NCBI RefSeq assembly: GCF_001642995.1
Contig: NZ_LOHS01000081.1
Location: 84,230-148,229, forward strand
DNA: 64,000 nt
From: Streptomyces jeddahensis
GTDB lineage: Bacteria > Actinomycetota > Actinomycetes > Streptomycetales > Streptomycetaceae
Direction of reading: 5' to 3'
Under the pieces are notes generated by a model. It was given only the letters and a program-made list of their open reading frames with translations, was not told the origin of the DNA and made no database searches. Below, piece after piece: positions 8,442-16,353 of this stretch. Both the position numbers and the translations under genes were made by a program. Each line of letters starts with the position of its first letter. Within the stretch, counting starts at the first letter, position 1.

Positions 8442-9344
8442 GTGCACGTCCGGCCGCGCCACATTCCGATCGCCATCGCCGTAGTCGGCGCGCTGGCGGC
8501 GACGTCCGCTTGCGGTGGAGGCGGCGATGGCGGAAGCTCCGCCTCGGGCCCGGGCCCGGTCGCCTCGGCGAAAGCGACCGCCGGCGCGGCGCAGGCGAAG
8601 AAGAAGCAGTCGCCGAAGCCGCCGGGGACCCCACAGGAATTCCTTGACCGGGCCGAGGAAGCGATGGCCGCCGAGAAGGGCTGGACGTTCGCCGTGCGGG
8701 GTCAAGAGAGCCTCGTACTGCAGGGGCAGGCGAGCGGCGCTTCCTATGCATCCACGGTGCGGCGCACCCTGGCCCCCGACGCCTTCCAGTCGACGGGGAC
8801 GATCACGACCAGCAAGGGCGTGCGCAAACCCGAAGAGATCTTCGTGCTCGACGGCACGGGATATGTGAAAGAGGGAACCGCGGGCTGGAAGGAGCAACCC
8901 GCCTCCGATCCGGACATGCAGAACAAGGTCGAAGATCCCATGGCCGCCATCGAGGAGTTCAGGAGCTACGTCAAGGAATCCGGCGGCGATGTCACGCTGA
9001 CCCGGAAGGGCGGCGAGGTCAGGCTTCAGGTGAGCGTGTCCTCACGGAAACTCCCGCAGGTCCGCGACCGGGCCTACGTCAAGGCCGCGGTACGAGAGCT
9101 GAACCCGACCCTGAAGCAACTCCGCAGCGCCGGAGTCTCGGCGACCGAGGATCAGCTCACCCTTTCCAGTCTCAAGCAGACACTGGTCGTGGACGCCGAC
9201 ACGTACCGCATCACATCCCACCGGTTCCAGTTCGGCTTCCTCATTCCCTATGGCGGCCAGAACATCACGTACAGGCAGGATGTCAGGGAGGAGAACAAGG
9301 GAGTGTTCGAGGGGAGCATCGAGCTTCCCACTGGGCTGAGTTAG
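8442..9344 (+). CDS. Lipoprotein with LppX/LprG-like fold
   Basis: A 300-residue exported lipoprotein. The N-terminus is basic, then hydrophobic, ending in the lipobox-like ATSACGGGG with the acceptor Cys at residue 24. After a Gly/Ser/Lys-rich linker, the body (EEAMAAEKGWTFAV, LDGTGYVKEGTAGW, LNPTLKQL) follows the alternating strand plan of LppX/LolA-type lipid-binding lipoproteins, but motif support is modest. The start is GTG 8442, twelve bases after AAGGAG. Transcribed alone; its function may be envelope lipid handling, which is an inference from fold type only. Confidence 0.75.
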   Translation: MHVRPRHIPIAIAVVGALAATSACGGGGDGGSSASGPGPVASAKATAGAAQAKKKQSPKPPGTPQEFLDRAEEAMAAEKGWTFAVRGQESLVLQGQASGASYASTVRRTLAPDAFQSTGTITTSKGVRKPEEIFVLDGTGYVKEGTAGWKEQPASDPDMQNKVEDPMAAIEEFRSYVKESGGDVTLTRKGGEVRLQVSVSSRKLPQVRDRAYVKAAVRELNPTLKQLRSAGVSATEDQLTLSSLKQTLVVDADTYRITSHRFQFGFLIPYGGQNITYRQDVREENKGVFEGSIELPTGLS

Positions 9345-9371
9345 CGGGCGGCCGAAAGCCTCGAGCCGCGC

Positions 9372-9707
9372 TCACTCGTCCTGCACATTCCTGTCCCACG
9401 CCTGGAACGGGCCACTCGTCCGGGTCTCCGATGTCGAGGTGTCCCAGAACAGGTTGCTCGTCGCGCGCGTCGTGCCCCAGACGCAGGGTGCCTGCAGCCA
9501 GATGAACTCGCCTATGTCCAGCGGGCCGTACGCCGACACCACCGCCTTGTAATCGGCGGGCAGGCGCAGGCCCAGCCAGGACTCGACCACGTCCCAGTCG
9601 ACCGGCACGGTGACGGCTTCGGGCGACGGCGGTCCGAAGAGCGCCGCGAAGCGGCTGTTGTGCGGCGAGTCCGGGCCGGATGGCGGGCTCATGGCGTTCC
9701 TGTCCAT
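9372..9707 (-). CDS. Short SMI1/KNR4 (SUKH) family protein, possibly truncated
   Basis: The segment VDWDVVESWLGLRLPADYKA followed by VVSAYGPLDIGEFIWL is the N-terminal SUKH signature found in immunity proteins of polymorphic toxin systems. The protein is only 111 residues from ATG 9707 and ends just after FQAWDRNVQDE, whereas most relatives run 150-200 residues, so the C-terminal half appears to be missing. The stop codon lies 27 bases from the convergent lipoprotein gene. An ATG at 9692 is an alternative start. No toxin gene is adjacent. Confidence 0.65.
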   Translation of the reverse strand: MDRNAMSPPSGPDSPHNSRFAALFGPPSPEAVTVPVDWDVVESWLGLRLPADYKAVVSAYGPLDIGEFIWLQAPCVWGTTRATSNLFWDTSTSETRTSGPFQAWDRNVQDE

Positions 9708-9959
9708 GCGCGTCATGGTGACAGGCGGGTCTGACAACCGGCTCGGCCCGCTGCCCAACGGGCGGGTGGCGTGGAGCGGTTGAGGACGCCTCGGAGAGGC
9801 GTGCAGACCAACGAGAAGTCCAAATGGTTGTGCGGAACGGGTGAATCCGCCTTGTGAGAATCGGCACTTCTGTGGCGCGTGATGTTCACGAGGCGACATC
9901 CGCTTGGTCAAGCAGACGATCAAGCAGACGATCGAGAGCCGCGGAGGGCGGGGGACCGC

Positions 9960-10400
9960 ATGGATGAGGGCCAGAGACACGTGCCGAAGGCGCGGGACAT
10001 GCGGCGGCATGCCGCCGGGTTCGTCGCGCATGCGACGGCCACGGGCGCCACGCGCCGCTTTCCGCTGCCGCTCGACTACTCCGTCGCGAGCCTGCGCCTC
10101 GTGGACTTCCTCGTCGACGGCCTGCGCAAGGGCGGCCGGGAGCGGGCACGCGTGGCGGGGACGCTGTTCGGCCTGGGGGCGTACGTGGGTGAGGTGCTGG
10201 TGCGCCGGACGGGCGCCGAGTGGGTGGACCTGGACGAGAGCCAGCGCGTCTACTTTGGGCAGCCGGTGGGCGTGCGGATGCCCGACGGGCGGGTGTGGAG
10301 CCCGCTGAGCCGCGTGGTGAACCGTTTCGAGGTGGGGCCGGAGGAATCGTTGCAGACCTTCTATCTGACCCTCCACGGGCGGGTCCGGAAAGCAGGCTGA
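9960..10400 (+). CDS. Conserved hypothetical protein (146 residues)
   Basis: A soluble 146-residue protein. The centre holds SVASLRLVDFLVDGLRKGGR, then LFGLGAYVGEVLVRRTGAEW and a conserved-looking VRMPDGRVWSPLSRVVNRFE. The pattern (a helical pair, then GAYxGEVLVRRxGAEW) recurs in Streptomyces hypothetical proteins, but I cannot assign a numbered family or function. ATG 9960 is chosen over the upstream in-frame ATG at 9879 because GGAGGG precedes it and the upstream residues look non-coding. It is divergent from the SUKH-like gene. Confidence 0.65.
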   Translation: MDEGQRHVPKARDMRRHAAGFVAHATATGATRRFPLPLDYSVASLRLVDFLVDGLRKGGRERARVAGTLFGLGAYVGEVLVRRTGAEWVDLDESQRVYFGQPVGVRMPDGRVWSPLSRVVNRFEVGPEESLQTFYLTLHGRVRKAG

Positions 10401-10530
10401 CCCGACGGCGCCGCCTGTGACGGCACATGGTGCCCGCGGCACTCACTCGCCGCGGACCTCGGGGAACAAGACCGTTTCTGTCGGACTTTCGCGCCGGAAG
10501 CACCCGCCCGCACCCGACACGCCAGCAGCT

Positions 10531-10546
10531 GTGACATTTCTGTGAG
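10531..10546 (+). promoter_or_regulatory. Near-consensus AfsQ1-type box upstream of the first ECF sigma gene
   Basis: GTGAC-ATTTCT-GTGAG matches the AfsQ1 response-regulator box (GTnAC-n6-GTnAC) at every fixed position except the last. It lies 26 bases before the ATG at 10572. The same window holds afsQ1 and a perfect box before sigQ. Binding is a prediction; the motif could instead be the -35 region of an ECF-type promoter. Confidence 0.4.
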
Positions 10547-10571
10547 TCGGCACGCTGATCATCGTGGGGGC

Positions 10572-11258
10572 ATGGGCACGGTGATCTGTGTCGCGTCGGC
10601 GCGAAGAGGAAAGCGGTTGGGCCACGGAGGGGAACCCCGTCGCGCGCAGGGGCCCGACGGGGAGCTGGGCACTGCCGTCGCACGGGCGCAGCAGGGCGAC
10701 GAGATCGCCTTCGCCGTCGCGTACCGTCTCGTGCAGCCGGGGCTCCTCGGCTATCTGCGCGGGCTCGTGGGCGACGACGCCGAGGACGTGGCTGCCGAGG
10801 CCTGGCTGGAGATCGCCCGCGACCTGGGGCGGTTCCGCGGGGACGGTGCGGGGTTCCGCGGCTGGACCGCCACCATCGCGCGGCACCGGGCGTTGGACCA
10901 TCTGCGGCGGCAGAAGGCGCGGCCGCGTGCGGCGGCCCTCGAGCAGGACCTGCTCGAACTGCCCAGCGCGTACAGCACCCCCGAGCAGGCCCTGGAGTCC
11001 ATCTCGACCGAAGCCGCGCTCTCCCTGATCGCCGACCTGCCGCGCGACCAGGCGGAAGCTGTGCTGCTGCGCGTTGTCGTCGGCCTCGACGGCCCGGCGG
11101 CCGCGCGGGTGCTGGGCAAGCGGCCGGGCGCTGTCCGTACGTCCGCGTACCGCGGCCTCAGGCGCCTCGCCGAGCGGCTCGGTGCCCGTGGCGCGACGGA
11201 TGCGACAGTGGATGGTGTGACGGATGAGGGTCCGGGGACGCTGGGAGATTCGAGATGA
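10572..11258 (+). CDS. ECF-type RNA polymerase sigma factor (module 1)
   Basis: A 228-residue sigma-70 family protein with only regions 2 and 4. Region 2 spans about residues 45-110 (LLGYLRGLVGDDAEDVAAEA, then FRGWTATIARHRALDHLRR). Region 4 spans about 150-205 (LPRDQAEAVLLRVVVGLDGP, VLGKRPGAVRTSAYRGLRRL). ATG 10572 is preferred; an in-frame GTG at 10542 overlaps the putative control box. The TGA overlaps an 11-codon minicistron, and the partner membrane protein follows at 11301. It is closely related to the sigma factor at 13097, which suggests duplication. Target promoters are unknown. Confidence 0.88.
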   Translation: MGTVICVASARRGKRLGHGGEPRRAQGPDGELGTAVARAQQGDEIAFAVAYRLVQPGLLGYLRGLVGDDAEDVAAEAWLEIARDLGRFRGDGAGFRGWTATIARHRALDHLRRQKARPRAAALEQDLLELPSAYSTPEQALESISTEAALSLIADLPRDQAEAVLLRVVVGLDGPAAARVLGKRPGAVRTSAYRGLRRLAERLGARGATDATVDGVTDEGPGTLGDSR

Positions 11259-11290
11259 ACGAGAACTCCTCTTCGGGCATGTTGGGTTAA
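11255..11290 (+). other. Eleven-codon minicistron overlapping the sigma stop codon
   Basis: An ATG overlaps the sigma-factor stop (ATGA at 11255-11258) and opens an 11-codon frame ending in TAA at 11288-11290. Four bases separate that stop from the GAGG ribosome-binding site of the TTG-started membrane gene. In module 2 the partner gene begins directly at the sigma stop, so this may be a displaced start after a frameshift, or a coupling leader. Confidence 0.35.
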
Positions 11291-11300
11291 GTGAGGCGAG

Positions 11301-12341
11301 TTGGACAAGGGTGGCGGCGGGGACGGGGCGCAGAGGGCCGTGAACGGCTCGCCGGGTGCCTCTGCTTCGCAGGGCGGCGCGTCTGAGGCGTCGGCCTCTG
11401 GGCGCGCATCGGGTGCGTCGGTCGCCCCGAGGGTGCCGCGGGCACGGCAAGCGTCGGACGCGCCGGCCGTGCCGGGAGCGTCCCCTACGTCGGATCCGCA
11501 GCCCGCGGATCCGCAACCCGCGGATCCGCAGTCGGCGCGGGGTGCTGCGGACGACCCACTGACGAGGCTGGAGTCTCTCCTGGCCACGGCCGTACGGGCC
11601 GACCGGATCGACGTCGAAGCGGAGGAGCGGGCCATCGCCGCCTTCCGTGCGGCGCGTGACGGCGCCGGGCGCAGCTCCTCGCGCACCCGCGCCCGCGACG
11701 ACTGGCGGCCGCGCGGCTGGCGCAGGCCCGGGCGGTCGCTGCGCGCGGTGGTCGGGGCGCTGCTGGCCAGCGTGACGCTGGGCGGTGTGGCGGTGGCGTC
11801 GATGGGTGTGCTCGGTACGTCGTCGGACGACGGCCACCGCGAGCGTCCGCGTACGCAGCAGACGGCCCAGGAGCCGACCGCCGGCGCTGAGTCGGCTGCC
11901 GCGCCCTCGCGTGGCGGCACCACGCCGCCGGAGTCCTCCCCGGCGGCCGGCGACCGCGGCCGGGACAAGGCCGCCGGGCCCGGGAACGGCAAGGCCCTGT
12001 GCCGCGCCTACGCTTCCGCGCAGGGCCGGGGCCGCGCGCTCGATGCGACGGCCTGGCGGCGTCTCGTCGACGCGGCGGGTGGCGAGGCATCCGTGAAGGC
12101 GTACTGCGACAAGCGGTTGGCGCCCGGGAAAGGCGCGAAGAAGAAGCGAACCGGGAGCGCCGCGGCGGACAGCGCGACCGGAAGCACCGCCGGCGCGACC
12201 GGAAGCAGCGGGAAGACGACGCAGAAGACCGCGGAAGCCGCCAGGAAAAGCACGGTGGCCGAAAAGAAGTCCCGGGGAAAGAGCGGCGCCAGCGCCAAGG
12301 CGGAATCCGGGGCGGCGACCGCCGCGGGCGCCGGAGGTTAG
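11301..12341 (+). CDS. Single-pass membrane protein, putative anti-sigma partner (module 1)
   Basis: A 346-residue protein. The first 150 residues are cytoplasmic, low in complexity, with three ADPQ repeats around residue 68 and a segment ending ERAIAAFRAARDG. One membrane helix follows (SLRAVVGALLASVTLGGVAV, about residues 149-170). The external part contains ALCRAYASAQ...ATAWRRL...VKAYCDKRL, with two cysteines 35 residues apart, and then an Ala/Lys/Ser-rich tail. The zinc-type HxxxCxxC anti-sigma motif is absent. The AAFRxAR segment, the helix and the LCRxY/YC pair recur in the protein at 13759. The only in-frame start near the 5' end is TTG 11301, since a stop lies at 11292. An anti-sigma role is inferred from gene order. 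Confidence 0.75.
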   Translation: MDKGGGGDGAQRAVNGSPGASASQGGASEASASGRASGASVAPRVPRARQASDAPAVPGASPTSDPQPADPQPADPQSARGAADDPLTRLESLLATAVRADRIDVEAEERAIAAFRAARDGAGRSSSRTRARDDWRPRGWRRPGRSLRAVVGALLASVTLGGVAVASMGVLGTSSDDGHRERPRTQQTAQEPTAGAESAAAPSRGGTTPPESSPAAGDRGRDKAAGPGNGKALCRAYASAQGRGRALDATAWRRLVDAAGGEASVKAYCDKRLAPGKGAKKKRTGSAAADSATGSTAGATGSSGKTTQKTAEAARKSTVAEKKSRGKSGASAKAESGAATAAGAGG

Positions 12342-12365
12342 GCCCTGTCGTTCGACGACAGGGCC
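12341..12365. terminator. Hairpin terminator after module 1
   Basis: A perfect 11-bp stem (GGCCCTGTCGT at 12341-12351, complement at 12355-12365) with a TCG loop, starting at the last base of the stop codon of the membrane-protein gene. Confidence 0.75.
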
Positions 12366-12574
12366 TGGAGCAGGCCGCCGAGTCCGGGCCTCGATTCGCG
12401 CGCGCAAGCGCGGATGGGAGGCACCCGCGCCGGACGGCTCTCAGCGGACCCGCTCGCTTCCGGGCCCCTTGCTGCCAGGCGCCGCCGGCTCCTCCCTGAG
12501 AGGTTTGCCGCCGGGCGCCTCCAGCCTGTCTGCCGCCTGAGTCCCCGAGAGCCGCCGCCTGTGTCCGGCCTGCC

Positions 12575-12601
12575 AATTCAGCCCGTCCGGCGTTTGAGGA
12601 C
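12575..12601 (+). repeat. Dispersed Streptomyces intergenic repeat, copy 1
   Basis: Twenty-seven bases containing GCCCGTCCGGCGTTTGAGGA are identical to 50609-50635. From memory, this sequence is common between genes in many Streptomyces genomes. Its role is unknown. Confidence 0.7.
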
Positions 12602-12798
12602 GAGCCCGTCAGGGCGATACGGGGGGTCTGGGGGCGAAGTTCGTGTGTGGCCTGGGGTCCGTTGCCGGATGACGCGTCCTGTTCGGCAGGCGTCCCGCCA
12701 CGGGGGCGCCTGGCCTGTCCGGTGGCGGCGTACGGCCGGATGCGCCGGGCGACCGGCAACCGGCCCCATGCGACGCGCCGTCAGGCGAGCCGTTGGCA

Positions 12799-12840
12799 AC
12801 GGCCGGGGCCGCCACCCCCCACAGGAGAGGCCCCGGCCGT
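12799..12840. terminator. Hairpin, terminator-like
   Basis: A perfect 12-bp stem (ACGGCCGGGGCC at 12799-12810, complement at 12829-12840) with an 18-base loop, in the gap between the sigma modules. No gene ends directly before it on the plus strand, so its role is uncertain. Confidence 0.4.
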
Positions 12841-13096
12841 CGCGCGGCACGGGCCGCGCGGCGGCCCGTACTTGGTTCAGCGCCGTGCGTGCGTTTTCTG
12901 TCACACCCCGTTCCGGCCGCCGATCGGCGGAGAGATAGTTGCATGTTGTACGGACATGGACGAAGGCCGGTTTCAGGCCGTAGCGTGCCTTTCGCGCCGG
13001 ACTGCGAGGCAGGACCGCAACCAACAATCGAGGAACCACGACGGCGAAGAACCAGGTCCGCGAAAGCGGCGCCGGTTGAGGCGCAAAAGGGGCGTA

Positions 13097-13759
13097 GTGC
13101 TGGGGGACGACGCGGAGCTGACCGCCGCGGTGCTTGCGGCACAGGACGGAGACGAGACCGCTTTCCGGACTGTGTACCGCGCCGTGCATCCACGGCTCCT
13201 GGGGTACGTACGGACGCTGGTGGGTGATCCGGACGCCGAGGACGTCACGTCGGAGGCGTGGCTGCAGATCGCCCGCGACATCGACCGCTTCAGCGGGGAC
13301 GCGGACCGGTTCCGGGGCTGGGCGGCGCGCATAGCGCGCAACCGCGCCCTGGACCACATTCGGATGCGGGGGCGCCGCCCGGCGATAGGCGGGGACGAGA
13401 CCGAGCTCGCCGGCAAGGCGGCCGAGTCCGACACCGCCGGCGAGGCCATGGAGGCCCTCGCCACAGGCAACGCCTTCTCGCTCATCGCGCAACTACCGCA
13501 GGACCAGGCCGAGGCCGTCGTCCTGCGCGTCGTCGTCGGGCTCGACGCCAAGAGCGCGGCCGAGACGCTGGGCAAGCGCCCCGGCGCCGTCCGGACCGCC
13601 GCACACCGCGGTCTGAAACGGCTCGCGGAGCTGCTCGGAGACGACCCGGACAACACGGGCGCGCTCAGCGCCGTACCACCCCAAAGAGAGTCGCTCACGC
13701 GCGCGGTGACGTCCTCCGGTGTGACGCATTCGCGTTTGCGGACGCAGAAGGACATGTGA
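13097..13759 (+). CDS. ECF-type RNA polymerase sigma factor (module 2)
   Basis: A 220-residue sigma factor with region 2 (LLGYVRTLVGDPDAEDVTSE, FRGWAARIARNRALDHIRMR) and region 4 (LPQDQAEAVVLRVVVGLDAK, TLGKRPGAVRTAAHRGLKRL). It aligns along its whole length with the sigma factor at 10572. GTG 13097 follows AAAAGGGG, and the first residues (VLGDDAELTAAVLAAQDGDE) match the paralogue's conserved start. The stop codon TGA overlaps the ATG of the membrane-protein gene by one base, so the two are translationally coupled. Confidence 0.88.
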   Translation: MLGDDAELTAAVLAAQDGDETAFRTVYRAVHPRLLGYVRTLVGDPDAEDVTSEAWLQIARDIDRFSGDADRFRGWAARIARNRALDHIRMRGRRPAIGGDETELAGKAAESDTAGEAMEALATGNAFSLIAQLPQDQAEAVVLRVVVGLDAKSAAETLGKRPGAVRTAAHRGLKRLAELLGDDPDNTGALSAVPPQRESLTRAVTSSGVTHSRLRTQKDM

Positions 13760-15111
13760 TGGCCGACGAGCGCAGTCAGTTTCCGGGGGGCGAGGACGCA
13801 GGCGGTTCCGCCGCGGGTGACCCCCGGACGCCCGGAGGCCGAACGCCGGGTCATACGCCCGGCCGAACGCCTTCCTTCACGCCTGACCGCCCGGCGGGCA
13901 GCCCGCACGACAGCACCCACGGCGCCTGGCTGGACGGCGACGCGGCGGAGCGTCTGCTGCGCGGCGAGCCCGTCGACGAGCAGGCGCGGCCCCAGGCCCA
14001 CCGCCTCGCCGCGACGCTACGCGCGCTGACCGACGAGGGCCGTTTCCCCGCCGCTGCCGAACTCCCGGGCGAATCCGCGGCGTTGGCGGCCTTCCGGCAG
14101 GCGCGTGCCGAGCGGCGCGCGGAGCACTCGGCGTACGCGGGGACCGCCGGGCGCCTCGAGCACCCCGAGCGCCTCGGGCACCCCGGGCGCCCGGTCTATG
14201 CCGAGCACCCCGAGACGAGGCGGGGCCGCGGGCCTGGTCGCGTCGCGGACCACCTCGACGGCGGTTCGGTGCGCCTCGGCGTGCACCTCGGCCGCGCAGG
14301 CGCCGATCGCGCCGGTGTGCACCGCGCCGCCCCCGCCCGCGGCTTGGGCCGGCCTGTTCGGTTCGCACTCGCAGCGTTGCTGGCCGGCTGCATGATCGGC
14401 GGGGTCGCCGTGGCGGCCGGCTCCGGGGTGCTGCCGTCGCTGTTCGGCGGCGAAGGCGAGCCGGGTCCCGGCGTGTCCGTCTCCGCCGCGGCCACCCCGG
14501 AGCACCCGGCGGCGTCCCCGGCGCCCGACGCCCCGGAGGCCGACGGCGGCACCGGCACGCCCGAGTCCGGCAGCTCCTCGAGCGGGCCCGGCGATGACGC
14601 GTCGTCCCCGGGCGCCGCCGGGCAGGGCGAGGACAGCACCCAGCAGCCTGGCAACGGCGACGCCGGGCGCAGCGAAGAAGCCGAGCAGTGGAGGCGCACG
14701 GTCGCCCTCTGCCGCGAGTACAGCGCCGGCAAGAAGCTGGACGACGAGAAGTGGCGCTATCTCGAGGACTCCGCGGAGGGGAACGGCGCCGGTCGCGTCG
14801 ACCGCTACTGCGAGGGAGTCCTGAACAAGGCCGATGCCGAAGGCGGTACCAAGGGCTCGAACGAGGACGGCGGCGACGGCGACAACGGTGGCAACGGCGG
14901 CGACAGCTCCGAGAAGGGCAACAGCAGCGACAAGGGCGCCGACGAGGACGACGTGAGCGACACGGGCAACTCCGTCGAGAAGAGCGGATCCGATGCCGCC
15001 GACTCCTCCGTGGACACCGACGCGCCCACCGCCACACCGACGGTTCTCACGTCGGGCAGCGCCCCGGAGCCGACCGCCACGGCGTCGTACAGCGCGCTGC
15101 CCGCCCAGTAG
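13759..15111 (+). CDS. Single-pass membrane protein, putative anti-sigma partner (module 2)
   Basis: A 450-residue protein coupled to the upstream sigma gene by TGATG. The cytoplasmic part contains GDAAERLLRGEPVDEQARPQ and ALAAFRQARAERR, resembling a small anti-sigma domain. One membrane helix lies near residue 207 (FALAALLAGCMIGGVAVAAG). Outside, after an acidic Ser/Gly/Pro linker, VALCREYSAG...EKWRYLEDSA...RVDRYCEGVL carries two cysteines 33 residues apart, as in the paralogue at 11301. The tail is low-complexity (Asp, Gly, Asn, Ser). No zinc anti-sigma motif is present. It probably holds the sigma factor until an external signal is sensed; this is inferred from position. Confidence 0.78.
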   Translation: MADERSQFPGGEDAGGSAAGDPRTPGGRTPGHTPGRTPSFTPDRPAGSPHDSTHGAWLDGDAAERLLRGEPVDEQARPQAHRLAATLRALTDEGRFPAAAELPGESAALAAFRQARAERRAEHSAYAGTAGRLEHPERLGHPGRPVYAEHPETRRGRGPGRVADHLDGGSVRLGVHLGRAGADRAGVHRAAPARGLGRPVRFALAALLAGCMIGGVAVAAGSGVLPSLFGGEGEPGPGVSVSAAATPEHPAASPAPDAPEADGGTGTPESGSSSSGPGDDASSPGAAGQGEDSTQQPGNGDAGRSEEAEQWRRTVALCREYSAGKKLDDEKWRYLEDSAEGNGAGRVDRYCEGVLNKADAEGGTKGSNEDGGDGDNGGNGGDSSEKGNSSDKGADEDDVSDTGNSVEKSGSDAADSSVDTDAPTATPTVLTSGSAPEPTATASYSALPAQ

Positions 15112-15489
15112 CAGCGGCGCCCGCCCAGTCGCAGCGCCCCGCCCAGCAGCAGCGCCTGCCCAGTAGCGGCGTAGCGGCGCCCGGCCGTCCGCCGACGCAG
15201 TGCCTCTGACCTGCGGAAACGCTCGCACTTGCGACTGTTCGAAAAGTGGGTGTGACATTTCTGAGCGCTCTGGCGCTGTAAGAAACGAGCCGACTGGTCA
15301 TCGGCCAGGCCCGAGCCAGGGTTCCCCCCGTACCCACGGCTCGGCGCTATTGGCGCGGGTGGGGCACGTTCCCCCGGTCCCACCCGCGCCCTCTCTCACC
15401 TCGGCGCCCTCTCCGGCCTCGGCCTCTCCACTCGCCAGACGGCCTCAGCCCCGTGCGGGCGGCCTCGCAGACCGCCTCGCCGGACGGCC
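15112..15489. other. Convergent intergenic region with short direct repeats
   Basis: No gene is supported. The first 80 bases are imperfect repeats of GCCCAGTAGCAGCGGC-type sequence continuing the 3' end of the upstream gene. At 15251-15263, TGTGACATTTCTG repeats the 13-mer found at 10530-10542 upstream of the first sigma gene. The remaining DNA is C-rich with no clear hairpin. Confidence 0.5.
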
Positions 15490-16353
15490 TCACCAGTAGA
15501 TGACCACCCGGTCGCCCGTCCGCACCTGCGCGAACACGTTCGCGATCTTCGCCTCGTCCCGTACGTTCACACAGCCGTGCGACGCGCCGCTGTAGCCGCG
15601 GGCCGCGAAGTCGGCGGAGTAGTGGACGGCCTGGCCGCCGCTGAAGAACATCGCGTACGGCATCGGGGTGTCGTAGATCGTCGAGACGTGGTGCCGGGAC
15701 TTCCAGTACACGCTGAACGTGCCCTCGCGCGTCGGCGTGTACTGCGAGCCGAACCGCACGTCCATCGACGACAGCACCTTGCCGTCCACCATCCACGACA
15801 GCGTCCGGCTCTTCTTGCTGATGCACAGGACCCGGCCCGTCAGGCAGCGGGGATCGGGCTTCGCGACCGGCAGCGTCGTCGGCGGGTAGAGCTCGTCGCG
15901 GGTGGGCGCGTCGGTCAGGCTCCGCAGCTTCCGCCAGGTCGCGGTGTCCGCCTTTCCCGTACGCGGCAGGCCGTGCGCGCCCTGGAAGGCGGAGACGGCG
16001 GCGGCCGTGACGGAGCCGTAGTAGCCCGTGGGGGCGCGGCCGAAGTGCTTCAGCGCGCGCAGCCGGGCCTGGAGCTCGCGGACCTTCCGTCCCGTGTCAC
16101 CCCGCGTCATGAGGACCCTGGGCTTCTTCGGCGTCGCAGACGCGGTGGGCGACTCGCTCGGCTTGGCGTCACCAGCGTCCTCGGACGGCTTGTGCGGTCC
16201 CGGGGACGTCGGCGATATGCGCACCGGCGGCACCTTCTCCTCCGAGCCGGCGGCCTGCGCGGTGCAGCCTGCCGTCACGCCGATCAGGGCGAGCGCGGCG
16301 GCCGCGGCCAGTGAGGCTCGTGCGACGGGTGTATGTGTGACGGACGCGCGCAT
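15490..16353 (-). CDS. L,D-transpeptidase lipoprotein with peptidoglycan-binding domain
   Basis: A 287-residue lipoprotein that cross-links peptidoglycan at 3-3 positions or attaches proteins to it. The lipobox VTAGC places the lipidated Cys at residue 30. A Pro/Ser/Thr-rich spacer leads to a PG_binding_1 domain (about 80-145: DTGRKVRELQARLRALKHFG, AVSAFQGAHGL). A YkuD catalytic domain follows (about 175-287), with SHGCVNVRD giving catalytic His259 and Cys261. The ATG at 16353 has GGGGGGA just upstream; an in-frame ATG at 16446 would place the signal peptide internally. Divergent from the mutase gene. Confidence 0.92.
   Translation of the reverse strand: MRASVTHTPVARASLAAAAALALIGVTAGCTAQAAGSEEKVPPVRISPTSPGPHKPSEDAGDAKPSESPTASATPKKPRVLMTRGDTGRKVRELQARLRALKHFGRAPTGYYGSVTAAAVSAFQGAHGLPRTGKADTATWRKLRSLTDAPTRDELYPPTTLPVAKPDPRCLTGRVLCISKKSRTLSWMVDGKVLSSMDVRFGSQYTPTREGTFSVYWKSRHHVSTIYDTPMPYAMFFSGGQAVHYSADFAARGYSGASHGCVNVRDEAKIANVFAQVRTGDRVVIYW

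Larger units (their letters stand above)
12366..13096. other. Intergenic region of about 730 bases between the two sigma modules
   Basis: No convincing gene is seen on either strand; the frames present have no ribosome-binding site and no coding character. It holds a copy of a dispersed 27-base repeat (12575-12601) and a 12-bp hairpin (12799-12840). An AT-richer stretch at 12891-12970 probably contains the promoter of the second sigma gene. Confidence 0.6.

Noticed and set aside
10542..10571. GTG 10542 as start of the first module sigma factor
   Set aside because: It falls inside the AfsQ1-like box and the ten extra residues are unlike the paralogue's N-terminus; ATG 10572 fits better.
15112..15190. 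CRISPR-like or minisatellite array
   Set aside because: Short GC-rich imperfect repeats of CAGTAGCAGCGGC type with no regular unit or spacer; they look like decayed low-complexity coding sequence.
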